In this document: piece by piece, positions 1-9,307 of the stretch
Position numbering within the stretch: the first letter of the stretch is position 1
Layout: every line of letters begins with the position of its first letter
Origin: Pseudomonas monsensis
Lineage (GTDB): Bacteria; Pseudomonadota; Gammaproteobacteria; Pseudomonadales; Pseudomonadaceae
Assembly: GCF_014268495.2 (NCBI RefSeq)
Contig: NZ_CP077087.1
Location: 3,599,501-3,663,500, forward strand
Direction of reading: 5' to 3'
DNA: 64,000 nucleotides
Made by a program: the position numbers and the translations under genes
The notes under the pieces: model-generated
The model's database searches: none
Seen by the model: only the letters and a program-made list of their open reading frames with translations
Told to the model about the DNA's origin: nothing

Positions 1-1
1 C

Positions 2-397
2 AGCTATCTGCGTGACATCGCCTTGCCAGCGGTGGCGGCGGGCCAGGAGTGGCACTGGTCGATTCGCCTCCAGCGCGCACCGCAACAGTTGATCGGCGCT
101 ATCAGCCTGATGGATCAACCAGACAATCATCGTGGCTTCTGGCTGGCGCCGGCGTGGCAAGGTCAGGGTTTGATGACTGAAGCCAGCGTGGCGGTAACCG
201 ATTACTGGTTCAAAACGCTCAATCGCCCGCTGATGCGCGTGCCGAAAGCCGCGCCGAACCTCGGCTCGCGCAGGCTGTCCGAGCGCGCCGGCATGCGCCT
301 GATCCGAACCGATGAAGACGATTTTGTCGCCGGCCGCCTGCCTCGGGAAATCTGGGAAATCACCCGCGAGCAATGGCTGCAACAGCGCACCCCCTGA
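2..397 (+). CDS. GNAT-family N-acetyltransferase, 5' end missing
   Basis: The reading frame is open to the left edge, so the N-terminus lies outside the window and only about the last 131 residues are visible. The visible part has a RimJ/RimL-like pattern: a beta strand ending in IGAISLMD, then GFWLAPAWQGQGLMTEA, which fits the acetyl-CoA-binding V/A motif (Q-G-x-G/L-x-T). It is followed by an Asn-x-x-SRRLSERAGM segment typical of the acceptor-side helix in ribosomal-protein or amino-acid acetyltransferases. It likely transfers acetyl from acetyl-CoA to an amine in the cytoplasm; the substrate cannot be read. It ends 22 bases before the convergent nitrilase gene. Confidence 0.8.
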   Translation, partial: SYLRDIALPAVAAGQEWHWSIRLQRAPQQLIGAISLMDQPDNHRGFWLAPAWQGQGLMTEASVAVTDYWFKTLNRPLMRVPKAAPNLGSRRLSERAGMRLIRTDEDDFVAGRLPREIWEITREQWLQQRTP

Positions 398-418
398 AGG
401 TCTGCGGCCATCGGCAAA

Positions 419-1342
419 TCATGAGGTGAAGCGCACGCCGGGTTTCGCTCGCTCGTCAACGGACAGTTCGAACACATCCGGTCGGGCGTAATGGCCGACC
501 ACGTCATAGTCATAGCGGGCGCGAACCAGTTCATCGGTGTCGATTTCGGCGGTCAACAACCCGGCCTCGCCACGCAATGGCCCGGCCAACACATCGCCCA
601 TTGGCCCGACGATCACGCTGCCGCCGGCAATCAGCGGACGATCCGCCGGCCAGTTCGCAATCTCCACCCCCAGAGCCTGCGGCGACGCCTGCACCTGACA
701 GGCGCTGACCACAAAACAGCGGCCCTCATGGGCGATATGACGCATGCTGACCTGCCACATCTCCCGCTCATCCACCGTCGGCGCGCACCACACTTCGATG
801 CCTTTGGCATACATCGCCGTGCGTAGCAGCGGCATCATGTTTTCCCAGCACACCACCGCGCCGAGCTTGCCGACCTGGGTGTCGAGCACCGGCAACGTCG
901 AGCCGTCGCCCTTGCCCCAGATCAGGCGCTCAGTGCCGGTCGGCATCAGCTTGCGGTGCTTGGCCAGCAGCCCGGCTTGCGGATCGAAATACAGGGCCGT
1001 GCAATGCAACGTACTGCCCGCACGTTCGATAACACCAATGACCAGATGGGCGCCGGTGCGCGCCGACAGACCGGCCAAGGCCTCGGTTTCGGCGCCCGGC
1101 ACATTGATCGCGTTGGCGAAATACCGCGCATAAGCCTCACGGCCTTCCGGCAAGCGATAGCCCAGTTGCGTGCCGAAGCCTTCGCCTTTCGGATAACCGC
1201 CGAGCAACGCTTCGGGCATCACCACCAGGGCTGCGCCGGATTCGATAATCGCGGTTTCCCAGCTCAGGATCTGTTCCAGGGTTTCGCCTTTACCACCGGG
1301 CAAGGCGCCGATCTGCAAGGCAGCAACAATTGATTTGGGCAT
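419..1342 (-). CDS. Nitrilase/carbon-nitrogen hydrolase family protein
   Basis: This 307-residue protein has the full nitrilase-superfamily triad. Glu44 lies in MPEALLGGYPKG, Lys131 in HRKLMPTGTE and nucleophile Cys165 in GAVVCWENMMPL. The CWEN context and the length are those of branch 1 aliphatic/arylacetonitrilases rather than amidases, so it probably hydrolyses an organic nitrile to the acid and ammonia. An amidase specificity is not excluded. The start is supported by GGAG about 8 bases upstream. It is transcribed divergently from a LysR gene across an 84-bp gap, the usual arrangement for a LysR-controlled catabolic gene, so control by that neighbour is inferred. The substrate is unknown. 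Confidence 0.85.
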   Translation of the reverse strand: MPKSIVAALQIGALPGGKGETLEQILSWETAIIESGAALVVMPEALLGGYPKGEGFGTQLGYRLPEGREAYARYFANAINVPGAETEALAGLSARTGAHLVIGVIERAGSTLHCTALYFDPQAGLLAKHRKLMPTGTERLIWGKGDGSTLPVLDTQVGKLGAVVCWENMMPLLRTAMYAKGIEVWCAPTVDEREMWQVSMRHIAHEGRCFVVSACQVQASPQALGVEIANWPADRPLIAGGSVIVGPMGDVLAGPLRGEAGLLTAEIDTDELVRARYDYDVVGHYARPDVFELSVDERAKPGVRFTS

Positions 1343-1426
1343 CGCGGTAACTCCATCAGGTTCAGAGGTTGCTGATTGTCCGGCGCCACGCGATCATGAA
1401 TAAAGCCCCGTTCACTGCTGAATGAT

Positions 1427-2341
1427 ATGAGCCAAATGAATATCGCTGCCGTCGACCTCAATCTGCTGAAAGTCTTCGAAGCCCTGCATGAAGAATCCAG
1501 TGCCAGCCGCGCGGCGCTGCGGCTGGGCGTCACCCAATCGGCCGTCAGCGCGGCATTGCGCCGCTTGCGTGAAGTCTATGGCGATCAATTGTTCGTGCGC
1601 ACCGGGCGCGGACTGGCGCCGACGCTCAAGGCCGATCAGTTGAAACCGGTGGTCAGCGAAGCACTGAACAAGTGTCGGCAGAGCCTGGCCATGATCGACC
1701 CGACCACCGAGCACTACGAGGGCCGCTCAGTGACGATCGGCCTGTCAGATGATTTCGAAATTGCCTACGGCCGGCGCCTGATCGAGGAAATCGCCCACAG
1801 TGCGCCGAAACTGCGGCTGATTTTCCGTCAGACCCACAGTCAGATCGTCGCCCGGGCGCTGATGGAGCGCCATTTTGATCTGGCGATCACCGCTGGCGGC
1901 TTTGCCGAACGTCTGCTCAGCCGTCAGGTATTGGGTGAAGGCGGTTATGCCTGTCTGGTCGATCCTGCGAGTCTGGTGCCCGGCCAGCCGCAAATGGACC
2001 TGGAGGCGTTCGTCGCCCGCGAGCACCTGCTGGTGTCGTCCGGCGGCTTTATCGGCATTACCGATGAGGGCCTGGCCGCGCTGGGCCTGAGTCGACGCGT
2101 CTGTGCCTCGACCACGCATTTTGCCGCGCTGCCGTATCTGCTCACGGGCAGTCAGGCAGTGGCGACGATTCCGGCACATGCCGCCCGGAGCATCGCGGCG
2201 CTCAGTGGGCTGAGCGTGCTGCCCTGCCCACTGGCCTTGCCGCGTTATCCGATTGAACTGGGTTGGCGCACCAACGCCCAGACCGACCCGGTGGTGGTGA
2301 AAGTGCGTGAAGCGATTGTTCGCTGTTTCGCCCGCGATTAA
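1427..2341 (+). CDS. LysR-family transcriptional regulator
   Basis: A typical LysR regulator of 304 residues. Residues ~8-66 form the winged helix-turn-helix (DLNLLKVFEALHEESSASRAA, then VTQSAVSAALRRLRE). A linker helix and a periplasmic-binding-like effector domain follow to the C-terminus. An alternative in-frame ATG three codons downstream (1436) starts the protein as MNIAAVDLN and cannot be excluded, because neither start has a strong Shine-Dalgarno. It is divergent from the nitrilase gene, which is its most likely target. The shared gap contains a GATCATGAAT-type segment that could hold a T-N11-A operator, but this is weak. Its 3' end is 6 bases from a convergent small gene. Confidence 0.9.
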   Translation: MSQMNIAAVDLNLLKVFEALHEESSASRAALRLGVTQSAVSAALRRLREVYGDQLFVRTGRGLAPTLKADQLKPVVSEALNKCRQSLAMIDPTTEHYEGRSVTIGLSDDFEIAYGRRLIEEIAHSAPKLRLIFRQTHSQIVARALMERHFDLAITAGGFAERLLSRQVLGEGGYACLVDPASLVPGQPQMDLEAFVAREHLLVSSGGFIGITDEGLAALGLSRRVCASTTHFAALPYLLTGSQAVATIPAHAARSIAALSGLSVLPCPLALPRYPIELGWRTNAQTDPVVVKVREAIVRCFARD

Positions 2342-2347
2342 GGCTGC

Positions 2348-2602
2348 TTACTTGTTGGCAGCCATCAAGCGGTTGACCTCACTGCGTACCATGTTGGCGA
2401 ACTCTGGTGGCGACATGCCGTCCAGTTCCGCGCGGACCCATTCGGCCCACTTCCCCTTGCGCTTGGCACGTTCACCGAACAACCGTGCGGCTTCGCCTTT
2501 GGCTTTGCCCAGATTGTTCTGCCAGAGTTCGAACAGACGGGATTTCTCGTCTTCCAGCGCGGCGCGCTCGGCGAGGGATTTGTCGGCCAGATTGAAACTC
2601 AT
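2348..2602 (-). CDS. Small charged hypothetical protein
   Basis: An 84-residue cytoplasmic protein, rich in Lys, Glu, Arg and Ala and predicted to be almost wholly helical. It begins MSFNLADKSLAERAALEDEK and has a central KGKWAEWVRAELDGMSPPEF segment. It has no signal peptide, membrane segment or cysteine. AGGA lies about 9 bases before the ATG. It reads as a conserved Pseudomonas hypothetical protein, but no function is recognisable. It converges with the LysR gene and no terminator hairpin fits into the 6-bp gap. Confidence 0.7.
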   Translation of the reverse strand: MSFNLADKSLAERAALEDEKSRLFELWQNNLGKAKGEAARLFGERAKRKGKWAEWVRAELDGMSPPEFANMVRSEVNRLMAANK

Positions 2603-2755
2603 GGGGAATTATCCTGCTGCGTAAAATGGCGACATCTTACACGCTTGGTGTAAATCTCCGGCGCTGGTTTTTCTTCCAGGAGAAATTCGGTGCAACTTTT
2701 CAAGTACCGCCATACTCCATTGATCACTGTCCATTCAACTGCAAGGAGTCACCCA

Positions 2756-3073
2756 ATGGCCCGGAAATCCGCCGTGCAAGCTGCCGAAGACCAAATCAAG
2801 GATCAAGCCTTCAGCGAACTTCAGGCTCTGATCGAAGAGTCGGACAAACTGCTCAAAAGCAGCGCTTCACTGATCGGCGAGGAAGCGGAAACCCTGCGCG
2901 GACAAATCGCTGTGAAACTGCAGCAGGCGCTGGACTCGGTATCGAGCGTGCGCGATCGCACCAAACCGGCGGTCGATGCCACCGAGAACTACATCGGCGG
3001 CCATCCGTGGCAGACCGTGGCCATCTCGGCCGGTTTCGGTCTGGTAGTCGGCTTGTTGCTGGGCCGCCGTTAA
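2756..3073 (+). CDS. DUF883 (ElaB/YqjD-type) membrane-anchored protein
   Basis: A 105-residue protein. A helical, charged N-terminal part (~residues 1-75, heptad-like Leu/Ile spacing suggesting coiled coil) is followed by a C-terminal membrane segment (TVAISAGFGLVVGLLLGRR, ~85-105). This is the layout of the DUF883/ElaB/YqjD family, C-tail-anchored inner-membrane proteins of which E. coli YqjD associates with ribosomes in stationary phase. The ATG at 2756 is chosen over an upstream in-frame start because GCAAGGAG sits 8 bases ahead of it and the family consensus begins here. It is followed by a strong terminator. The cellular role is inferred from the family only. Confidence 0.85.
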   Translation: MARKSAVQAAEDQIKDQAFSELQALIEESDKLLKSSASLIGEEAETLRGQIAVKLQQALDSVSSVRDRTKPAVDATENYIGGHPWQTVAISAGFGLVVGLLLGRR

Positions 3074-3090
3074 GCAACGGGCAGACAACG

Positions 3091-3118
3091 AAAGGCGAGC
3101 CTCAGGGCTCGCCTTTTT
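3091..3118 (+). terminator. Rho-independent terminator after the DUF883 gene
   Basis: A perfect 10-bp stem (AAAGGCGAGC / GCTCGCCTTT) with a CTCAGG loop ends in a T-run on the + strand. On the opposite strand the A-run supplies a second T-tract, so it may also terminate dpkA, which converges from the right. Confidence 0.9.
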
Positions 3119-3134
3119 CTTGCGCGCAACGAAA

Positions 3135-4175
3135 TTACTGTCCTGCCAGTTCGCGCAACTGCGCCAGCGTCTGCTGATCCAGCAGGATGCCTTCGGCCAG
3201 TGAACGGGCGCGCTGGGCGTGTCGACGATCACCGGGCAAACGCTTGAGCCCGACACCGTGCATCTGCCGCACCAACTCCTCGCTGCGCTCGGCAAAACTC
3301 TGCCCGGCCGCCTTGCTCGGGTCGATGACGATCAGCAATTGCCCGGTCCACGGGGTTTTCGCGCCGGGGTGCCCGGACCAGTCAAACTCGAAAGAAAAGT
3401 TGCCGCCGGTCAGCGCCGCTGCCAGCAGTTCCACCATCATCGACAGCGCCGAGCCCTTGTGCCCGCCAAACGGCAACAGCGCGCCGCCTTCAAGAATCGC
3501 TTTGGGGTCCTGGGTCGGCTGGCCGAGGCTGTCCACACCCATGCCTGCCGGCAATCGTTCGCCCTTGCGCGCGGCGATCTGCACATCGCCATGGGCGATG
3601 GCGCTGGTGGCAAGGTCGAAGACAATCGGTGCGGCACCGGCGCGCGGCGCGGCAAAGGCGATCGGGTTAGTGCCGAACAGCGGGCGGTCGGCGCCGTGCG
3701 GCACCACGCAGGTCATGCTGTTGACCACACTCAGCGCGACCAGGCCTTCATCGGCAAAAGGTTCGACATCCGGCCACAGTGCGGCGAAGTGATGGGAGTT
3801 GCGAATCGCCAACACCGCGATCCCCGCCTGGCGCGCCTTCTCCACCAGCAATGACCGGGCGGCGGCCAGTGCTGGCTGGGCGAACCCGTTGCCGGCGTCG
3901 ACCCGGACAAACCCGGAAGCCACGTCTTCCACCTGCGGCACGGCATGGCCATTGACCCAGCCGCTTTTCAGGGTCGAGACGTACCCGGGAATCCGGAAGA
4001 CACCGTGGCTATGGGCACCATCGCGCTCGGCACTGGCGCAGTTGGCGGCCAGCACCCGGGCCACTTCGTCAGACGTGCCGTGGCGCAGGAAAATCGTTTC
4101 AAGCAGTTGCGTCAGCGCGTCGAGCGATACCGACGACGAGGCAGCAGAGGACACATGATCGTGTGGCGCAGACAT
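3135..4175 (-). CDS. dpkA: Delta1-piperideine-2-carboxylate/Delta1-pyrroline-2-carboxylate reductase
   Basis: A 346-residue member of the Ldh2/malate-L-lactate-type NAD(P)H dehydrogenase family. It matches my memory of the structurally solved P. syringae DpkA along most of its length: RDGAHSHGVFR, IRNSHHFAALWPDVEPFA, SMTCVVPHGA, LFGTNPIAFAAP and LPFGGHKGSALSMMVELL. That enzyme reduces the cyclic imine of D-lysine (or D-proline) catabolism to L-pipecolate or L-proline in the cytoplasm with NADPH. The start at 4175 has GGAG 6 bases upstream; an earlier in-frame ATG would add 11 residues with no ribosome site. No other lysine or proline catabolic genes are adjacent. Confidence 0.85.
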   Translation of the reverse strand: MSAPHDHVSSAASSSVSLDALTQLLETIFLRHGTSDEVARVLAANCASAERDGAHSHGVFRIPGYVSTLKSGWVNGHAVPQVEDVASGFVRVDAGNGFAQPALAAARSLLVEKARQAGIAVLAIRNSHHFAALWPDVEPFADEGLVALSVVNSMTCVVPHGADRPLFGTNPIAFAAPRAGAAPIVFDLATSAIAHGDVQIAARKGERLPAGMGVDSLGQPTQDPKAILEGGALLPFGGHKGSALSMMVELLAAALTGGNFSFEFDWSGHPGAKTPWTGQLLIVIDPSKAAGQSFAERSEELVRQMHGVGLKRLPGDRRHAQRARSLAEGILLDQQTLAQLRELAGQ

Positions 4176-4432
4176 CTGAAGCTCCAGAATGATTATTGGA
4201 GGGAACAACAGCGTATGGACAATTTGCCAGTCGATTAACCATGCCCGGGCTGCCGCCTGTCAACCCTCAATAACGCCGCGATCATCGCGAGCGTGCCCGC
4301 CGCGCACCCGCCTGACAGACATTTACCTGCAACGTGCAATAACTATCTACCACCTGTGAATCGCGCCCCCCTCCTAGTCTCGTGCCTCCTTCTGACGGCG
4401 CTCATCAGTGCGCCCCGCAAAGAGACTTGAAG

Positions 4433-7400
4433 ATGCTCAATCCCGTCGCTGCGCTGTTATTTCCCGAAGCCCTGAAATACAAGGGGCTGAGGGCAGAACT
4501 CGGCAAGACCCACGGCCTGAACGACAAAGATTTCGACTGGTTGGCCCATGTCACGCTGGTGACCCAGGCACTGCGCAGCCAACAGTCGCCACCGATGCTG
4601 GCCCAAAGCGTTCAGATCAAGGCAGGCACCCTGCCCGCCCTGACATTGGCCGGGGTGTTCATCCTCAGTGCAACGCCGGACGACTGCGGTGCCATCCTCT
4701 ATACCCCGTACGGCGGCATCAAGAAATACGACAGCCTCCCGGCCCTGCAGACAGCGTTGCGCAACCATCTGGAAAGCACGGATGAAGATGACGACATGTT
4801 CGCGTTTCTGGCCTTGGCCCAGCGCCGGCAGGTGACCGCACACAGTCGCCTGACGCTGAGCTACGAAACCATCGAAGGCGATATTTTTGCTCATCAGGGC
4901 GCCGCGATTCAGGCGGCCCAGCAACTGAACGCCGAAGCCATGCTCGATGAGTTGAAACAACTGCCGTCTCTGGCCTCGTTGCTGGAGAAGATTCTCGATG
5001 GCCGGCTCAGCCCGCACTTCCCCAACATTGAGCAGACGCTGTCGCGCGTCAGCTTCTATAGCACTGTGCAGGCCGACGGCAGCGCCCCGGACAAGACCGG
5101 TAAACACTGGCACGACTCAATGAGTCTGAGTGAAGCGGTGCTGAGGCTGTATCACCGAGACTGGCCGGCGAACCGGTTGCACGAGTTCTCCAATCCGGGC
5201 CATGACCCTGCCAGCGGTGACCAGGCCACCTGGGAAGCCGCCCTCAAGGAAGTGGCGGGCAAACTGGTGATGTGGCTGTTTCGCGAAATGGAACGCTATT
5301 GGGATGGACCCTCCGCCGACGGTTCGCCGCGCCGCGTCTTTTTCGCCAAGGCCCTGACGGAACAGGCTCGGGCCGACCTGATGATCAAACGCGAAAGCGA
5401 AATCCTCACTGCCAGCCAGTTTGCCACCCTGCACCAGATGATCAGCCCGGCGAGCCTGCCGGGCGGCCGTCCGATCCTGGAAAACGTGCGTTTGTGGGAG
5501 TACGAACCCAATTACGTCGAACTGGCGGGCTCGCTGATGATCAGCCATGCCAACGCCTTTCTTTACACCCCGAGCATGGGCTTGCAGGTGCTCCAGGACT
5601 ACAACGATCTGAAGGACACCGTGCACAGCAAGTTTCTCGCGCCCGGCCATGAAGACGAACTGTTCGGTCTGCTGAGCCTGGAAGAGCGCAAACGCTTCAT
5701 TGGCTTCGGCAACCCGTATGTCAGCGGAGAAAGTCTCGCCGGCGAGACCTTCGCCGTGCTGTTCGAGGCGATCATTACCAAGCAACGCAAGAACATCGAA
5801 TTCGCCTTACAGGTGTTCAGCCTCAGCGATGGCACCGTCGATATCCATGCACTGTTCGACAAGGCGCTGGATATTCGCTCGATGATCCATGAACGCTTGC
5901 TGGAACTGAACACCGGCGAACGCTGGTCCACCCGCCCGGCACTGCCCGGGGTTCAACAGGCGTCCGAGGTGCTGGCGGAAAAAACCCGCGAGCGGGTACG
6001 CACCCTTGCCAACCGCGAAGCCTTGCTCGCCGGCGCGTTCCGGGTTCAGCCCAGTGCCGTTGTGACCGAGCAGCGCCGGTACCTTGAAAATCTGCAACCA
6101 CTGCTCGCCGACGGCTGGGTGGAAGGGATCACGGGGGAGGCGCAGTTGCGGGTGCTGAGTGGCTCGCTCAGGGCCGACATCAAGGCAATAGTCGATACGG
6201 TATTCACCACCGAGCACGCCAACCGCGATAACCGGGGCTCGCTCAACGGCTTCCGGCCAGATGCCTGGTCGCTGACCCTCGACAGTGCCTCAGGGCAGAC
6301 GCAATTGCCGCTGGCACACTGCGTGATGCTGACCGAACGCGGCGGCCTCGATGCGGCACACTCGGGGCACGCCGTGCTGTGGACACCCGCGACGGGGCTT
6401 GAGGTTTTTGCCGACGTCGTCGATGCACGACGAGTGCTGAACCAGCGACTGAAAGACAGTGTGGGACGCCTTGCCCTCGTCGAAAATCTTGCTCCGAAAG
6501 ATCGTCAGTTCCACCAGGACTACACCTTGGGTGCACTGCAACTGATCAAAGGCGATGTGTCCCGACATTCGATGCAATCGGCGATCGAGTATTTTCTTGC
6601 GCGCTGCGATCAGGCTCGCCAGCGCCTGCACGGCGACAGCCGCCTGGCATCGGTCCTGACGACGCTGAAAAAAACCGTGATCGACACCAACCTGTTGCGC
6701 ACCCTTCAACTGGGCAAGGCCATTGACCAGCAGCAGTCGCTGCCTGCCTGGCTGGGCATGGCGTCGCCACAGGATCAACAACGGCATCTGGAGCTGCTCG
6801 AGCAATGGCGCCACAGTGTCACCGATCACAAGGATTACCTCAGTGACCTCCCCGACCTTGCCAACTACGTAGACCGACGCTTGAAGACGCTGCTCGATCA
6901 ACGCTTTCCCGGTAACCGGCTCGAGCCGAAACAGATCAGGATCACTCCCAACCTCACCCTGGCAGGGCCCCCACGCCCGCTTAGCGAGTTTGCCCTGAAC
7001 CATATCAACGTGGCTCAGAGCACCGGATTCAAGGTTGCCTCCACCACCACGCAGGCGTTACCCCAAGGCTTTGATCAAAACGCTGTGCGGCGCTTGCTGC
7101 TGTCGCTGGACATTTCCACCACCTACAGCCAACAGGTAGCGAAGACGCTCGCGCCCGGCAGTGACAGTGCCGAAGTGCGTCAACAGCGCTTCCTTCGGCA
7201 ACTGCCCTGGCAATTGCTGCAACACGCCCACGGATTGAAACTGCAACAGCGATTGTCCGCCAAGGCATTCGACTACCTCTGTCAGGTGTTCGACATGCCC
7301 GACGGCGTTGCACGCGCGACGGTCGAGGGTGCGCATGCGCTTGTCGCACCGTTGTCGCTGGCCAAGACGGCCGGAGTGACGGCCGTGGAAGTTCCGGGCC

Positions 7401-9250
7401 TGTACGTGATTGGACCGGGTAACGGAGATCAAGGCCCGCTAGTGCTTTATTCACTGTATGCCGACGAGGTGTTCCATGAATTCGAGGAACCGCAGGGGCT
7501 GATCGCCGCCCTGAACAAACCGGGGGCCTTGCAGGACCTGCTGCTGCGCCGCTTGCCAACGGAGCAGCAGGCTGTGTTTCAACGGCTGCTGCAATCCAGC
7601 GTTGGCGAAACCAGTGAAATGGTCCACGTCGGGATCCCTGTTCAGGGCAACCTGCTGGCACGATTGTTCACTGACAACCTTGCGCTGTTGCAGCGCTTTC
7701 TCGGCTGTCAGTCCCTCCCTGCGGCGCAAGATGACTGGGAGGCTGCGAAGAATCTGTTCAGCAAGGGCATCCACCTGCTGTCCAGATTGTTGCCGGGCAA
7801 GTTGTCTTACGTGACGTTTCTCTGGCAAGCCTACAAAGACTTCAAGGATTCGGCCGAAGCCCTCCAGAACCACCACTGGAAACAGGCCTTGCAGGCGTTC
7901 ATTGGCGGCGCCGTGCAGATGCTGAGTTTGAGTCGCGAGAGTCTGCAGGACGCCGAAGACGTGCCAGCCAGGGTCGAAGCGCCAGCCGTTGAAGACGCGA
8001 CGTCGCCGTCCGCCGCGCAAGCACCGACATGGCATCACATGCGCACGACTTCCCCGCTGCGCACCGAGTTGCAGTCATTCGAAACCCACGCGGTGGCCCT
8101 CGCAGACCTCAAGCACAATCGCAGGACCGGGGTTTACGAAGACAGCATAAGCGGACACAGCTACGCCACCGTCGGAGGCAAAGTCTATGGTGTCGAACAA
8201 CCCGGCGCCGTCTGGCAACTGGTCAACGGTGCCACGCCTGGCCCGTCGTTAAGAATGCACGGTACGCACCTGGTGATCGCTGCCGACCGCCATACCGCTC
8301 ACTTCGGCAAAGTCGTCTCCAGACTGTACGAGCCCTACAGACTCGAGCGGGAACGTCGGGCGGTTCTGAACATCGAGGCCGTCGGAATGAAGGACATTCA
8401 GGCACAGCATCCACGAAAAGCTCAAGCTATCCAGCAGGCCGTCGACCTAGCGCGGTTCTACGCCTTCAACAGTTTGCACAATCTGGCGCTCTTGAAAAAC
8501 AATGCCCCGAGTCTTCGACTGGAGGCGTTCTTCAGAGATTTTTTTGGTGTGCAGCAAGTGGATACCGGGCTGTTGAAAAAAATCCACAATGCAATCGTGC
8601 CCATTTGCAACGCACTGGTGGACCCGGATGACGACCTGATGAACACCGACCGCTTCGTCGTCGGTTCGAACACCGCCTACTCATCAATCATTGCATTCGT
8701 GCTCAATAACGATCAGCGCAAACGGGTGCACTTCACCGAACACTTCTTCAACCCGGCTCTGGATCGCTACAACGCGGTAATGACTCAGCCTTTCGATGTC
8801 GATGCTCACGCTCAGGCGGCGACATTGATTCACGAGTTCGCCCATCAGTTCTGCAAGGCTGAAGACATTGCCTCGCTGGAGTCGCGCCGACCGTTTGCCG
8901 ATCTGATTTCGACCGTCACGCTGCTGGGACTGTCGATGCGACACGATCTGCAATCCTTCCAGCGTCGGGCGCTTTCATTGGCCACACCCAGGGACGAACT
9001 GTTTTCACACTGGAGCAGAACAAGAAACACCTATGTGAACCTGGATCAGGCCCCTGGTGGCAAAGACTTGAGCAAAATCATTCTCGATCTGACCTCGAGC
9101 CCGACGCTTGACGAGGCACGCACGGCGTTTCTTGATCAGGGCTCATCGGACATACGCATCGACGTGATTTTGCGCAATGCCGATTCGATCGCCCACCTGA
9201 TTTGCGAAATGGGTCGCCAGCTCGATCCGCCGCCGGCGATCACGCCCTGA
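4433..9250 (+). CDS. Very large toxin-like protein (DUF6543/dermonecrotic-toxin-like) with C-terminal HExxH zinc-protease motif
   Basis: A 1605-residue protein with the look of the large Pseudomonas dermonecrotic-toxin-like or membrane-targeted effector family: repeated helical blocks without signal peptide. Recurrent modules carry motifs such as ILYTPYGGIKKYD (~85), FLYTPSMGLQVLQDYNDL (~380) and AVLWTPATGLEVFADV (~650), suggesting an internally repeated N-terminal/central unit. Near residue 1160 is a short hydrophobic helix region. The C-terminal region carries LIHEFAHQF with His1467, Glu1468 and His1471, a zincin signature. A plausible third ligand lies among E1477, D1478 or E1483. The start at 4433 is preferred over an upstream GTG at 4382, though the ribosome site is poor. 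No immunity or secretion gene is adjacent. Toxin function is inferred. Confidence 0.65.
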   Translation: MLNPVAALLFPEALKYKGLRAELGKTHGLNDKDFDWLAHVTLVTQALRSQQSPPMLAQSVQIKAGTLPALTLAGVFILSATPDDCGAILYTPYGGIKKYDSLPALQTALRNHLESTDEDDDMFAFLALAQRRQVTAHSRLTLSYETIEGDIFAHQGAAIQAAQQLNAEAMLDELKQLPSLASLLEKILDGRLSPHFPNIEQTLSRVSFYSTVQADGSAPDKTGKHWHDSMSLSEAVLRLYHRDWPANRLHEFSNPGHDPASGDQATWEAALKEVAGKLVMWLFREMERYWDGPSADGSPRRVFFAKALTEQARADLMIKRESEILTASQFATLHQMISPASLPGGRPILENVRLWEYEPNYVELAGSLMISHANAFLYTPSMGLQVLQDYNDLKDTVHSKFLAPGHEDELFGLLSLEERKRFIGFGNPYVSGESLAGETFAVLFEAIITKQRKNIEFALQVFSLSDGTVDIHALFDKALDIRSMIHERLLELNTGERWSTRPALPGVQQASEVLAEKTRERVRTLANREALLAGAFRVQPSAVVTEQRRYLENLQPLLADGWVEGITGEAQLRVLSGSLRADIKAIVDTVFTTEHANRDNRGSLNGFRPDAWSLTLDSASGQTQLPLAHCVMLTERGGLDAAHSGHAVLWTPATGLEVFADVVDARRVLNQRLKDSVGRLALVENLAPKDRQFHQDYTLGALQLIKGDVSRHSMQSAIEYFLARCDQARQRLHGDSRLASVLTTLKKTVIDTNLLRTLQLGKAIDQQQSLPAWLGMASPQDQQRHLELLEQWRHSVTDHKDYLSDLPDLANYVDRRLKTLLDQRFPGNRLEPKQIRITPNLTLAGPPRPLSEFALNHINVAQSTGFKVASTTTQALPQGFDQNAVRRLLLSLDISTTYSQQVAKTLAPGSDSAEVRQQRFLRQLPWQLLQHAHGLKLQQRLSAKAFDYLCQVFDMPDGVARATVEGAHALVAPLSLAKTAGVTAVEVPGLYVIGPGNGDQGPLVLYSLYADEVFHEFEEPQGLIAALNKPGALQDLLLRRLPTEQQAVFQRLLQSSVGETSEMVHVGIPVQGNLLARLFTDNLALLQRFLGCQSLPAAQDDWEAAKNLFSKGIHLLSRLLPGKLSYVTFLWQAYKDFKDSAEALQNHHWKQALQAFIGGAVQMLSLSRESLQDAEDVPARVEAPAVEDATSPSAAQAPTWHHMRTTSPLRTELQSFETHAVALADLKHNRRTGVYEDSISGHSYATVGGKVYGVEQPGAVWQLVNGATPGPSLRMHGTHLVIAADRHTAHFGKVVSRLYEPYRLERERRAVLNIEAVGMKDIQAQHPRKAQAIQQAVDLARFYAFNSLHNLALLKNNAPSLRLEAFFRDFFGVQQVDTGLLKKIHNAIVPICNALVDPDDDLMNTDRFVVGSNTAYSSIIAFVLNNDQRKRVHFTEHFFNPALDRYNAVMTQPFDVDAHAQAATLIHEFAHQFCKAEDIASLESRRPFADLISTVTLLGLSMRHDLQSFQRRALSLATPRDELFSHWSRTRNTYVNLDQAPGGKDLSKIILDLTSSPTLDEARTAFLDQGSSDIRIDVILRNADSIAHLICEMGRQLDPPPAITP

Positions 9251-9256
9251 TTGCGC

Positions 9257-9285
9257 AAAAAAAAACGCAGGTTTAACAACCTGCG
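9257..9285 (-). terminator. Rho-independent terminator for the PepSY gene
   Basis: Read on the minus strand, an 8-bp stem (CGCAGGTT / AACCTGCG, 9266-9285) is followed by nine Ts (9257-9265). It lies just past the PepSY stop codon and 6 bases after the stop of the convergent toxin-like gene. Confidence 0.85.
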
Positions 9286-9307
9286 CTTCCATTGGCGGCG
9301 TAGGGAA

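Noticed and set aside
2690..2755. Upstream start for the DUF883 protein
   Set aside because: No ribosome site there, whereas the ATG at 2756 has GCAAGGAG and the family N-terminus.
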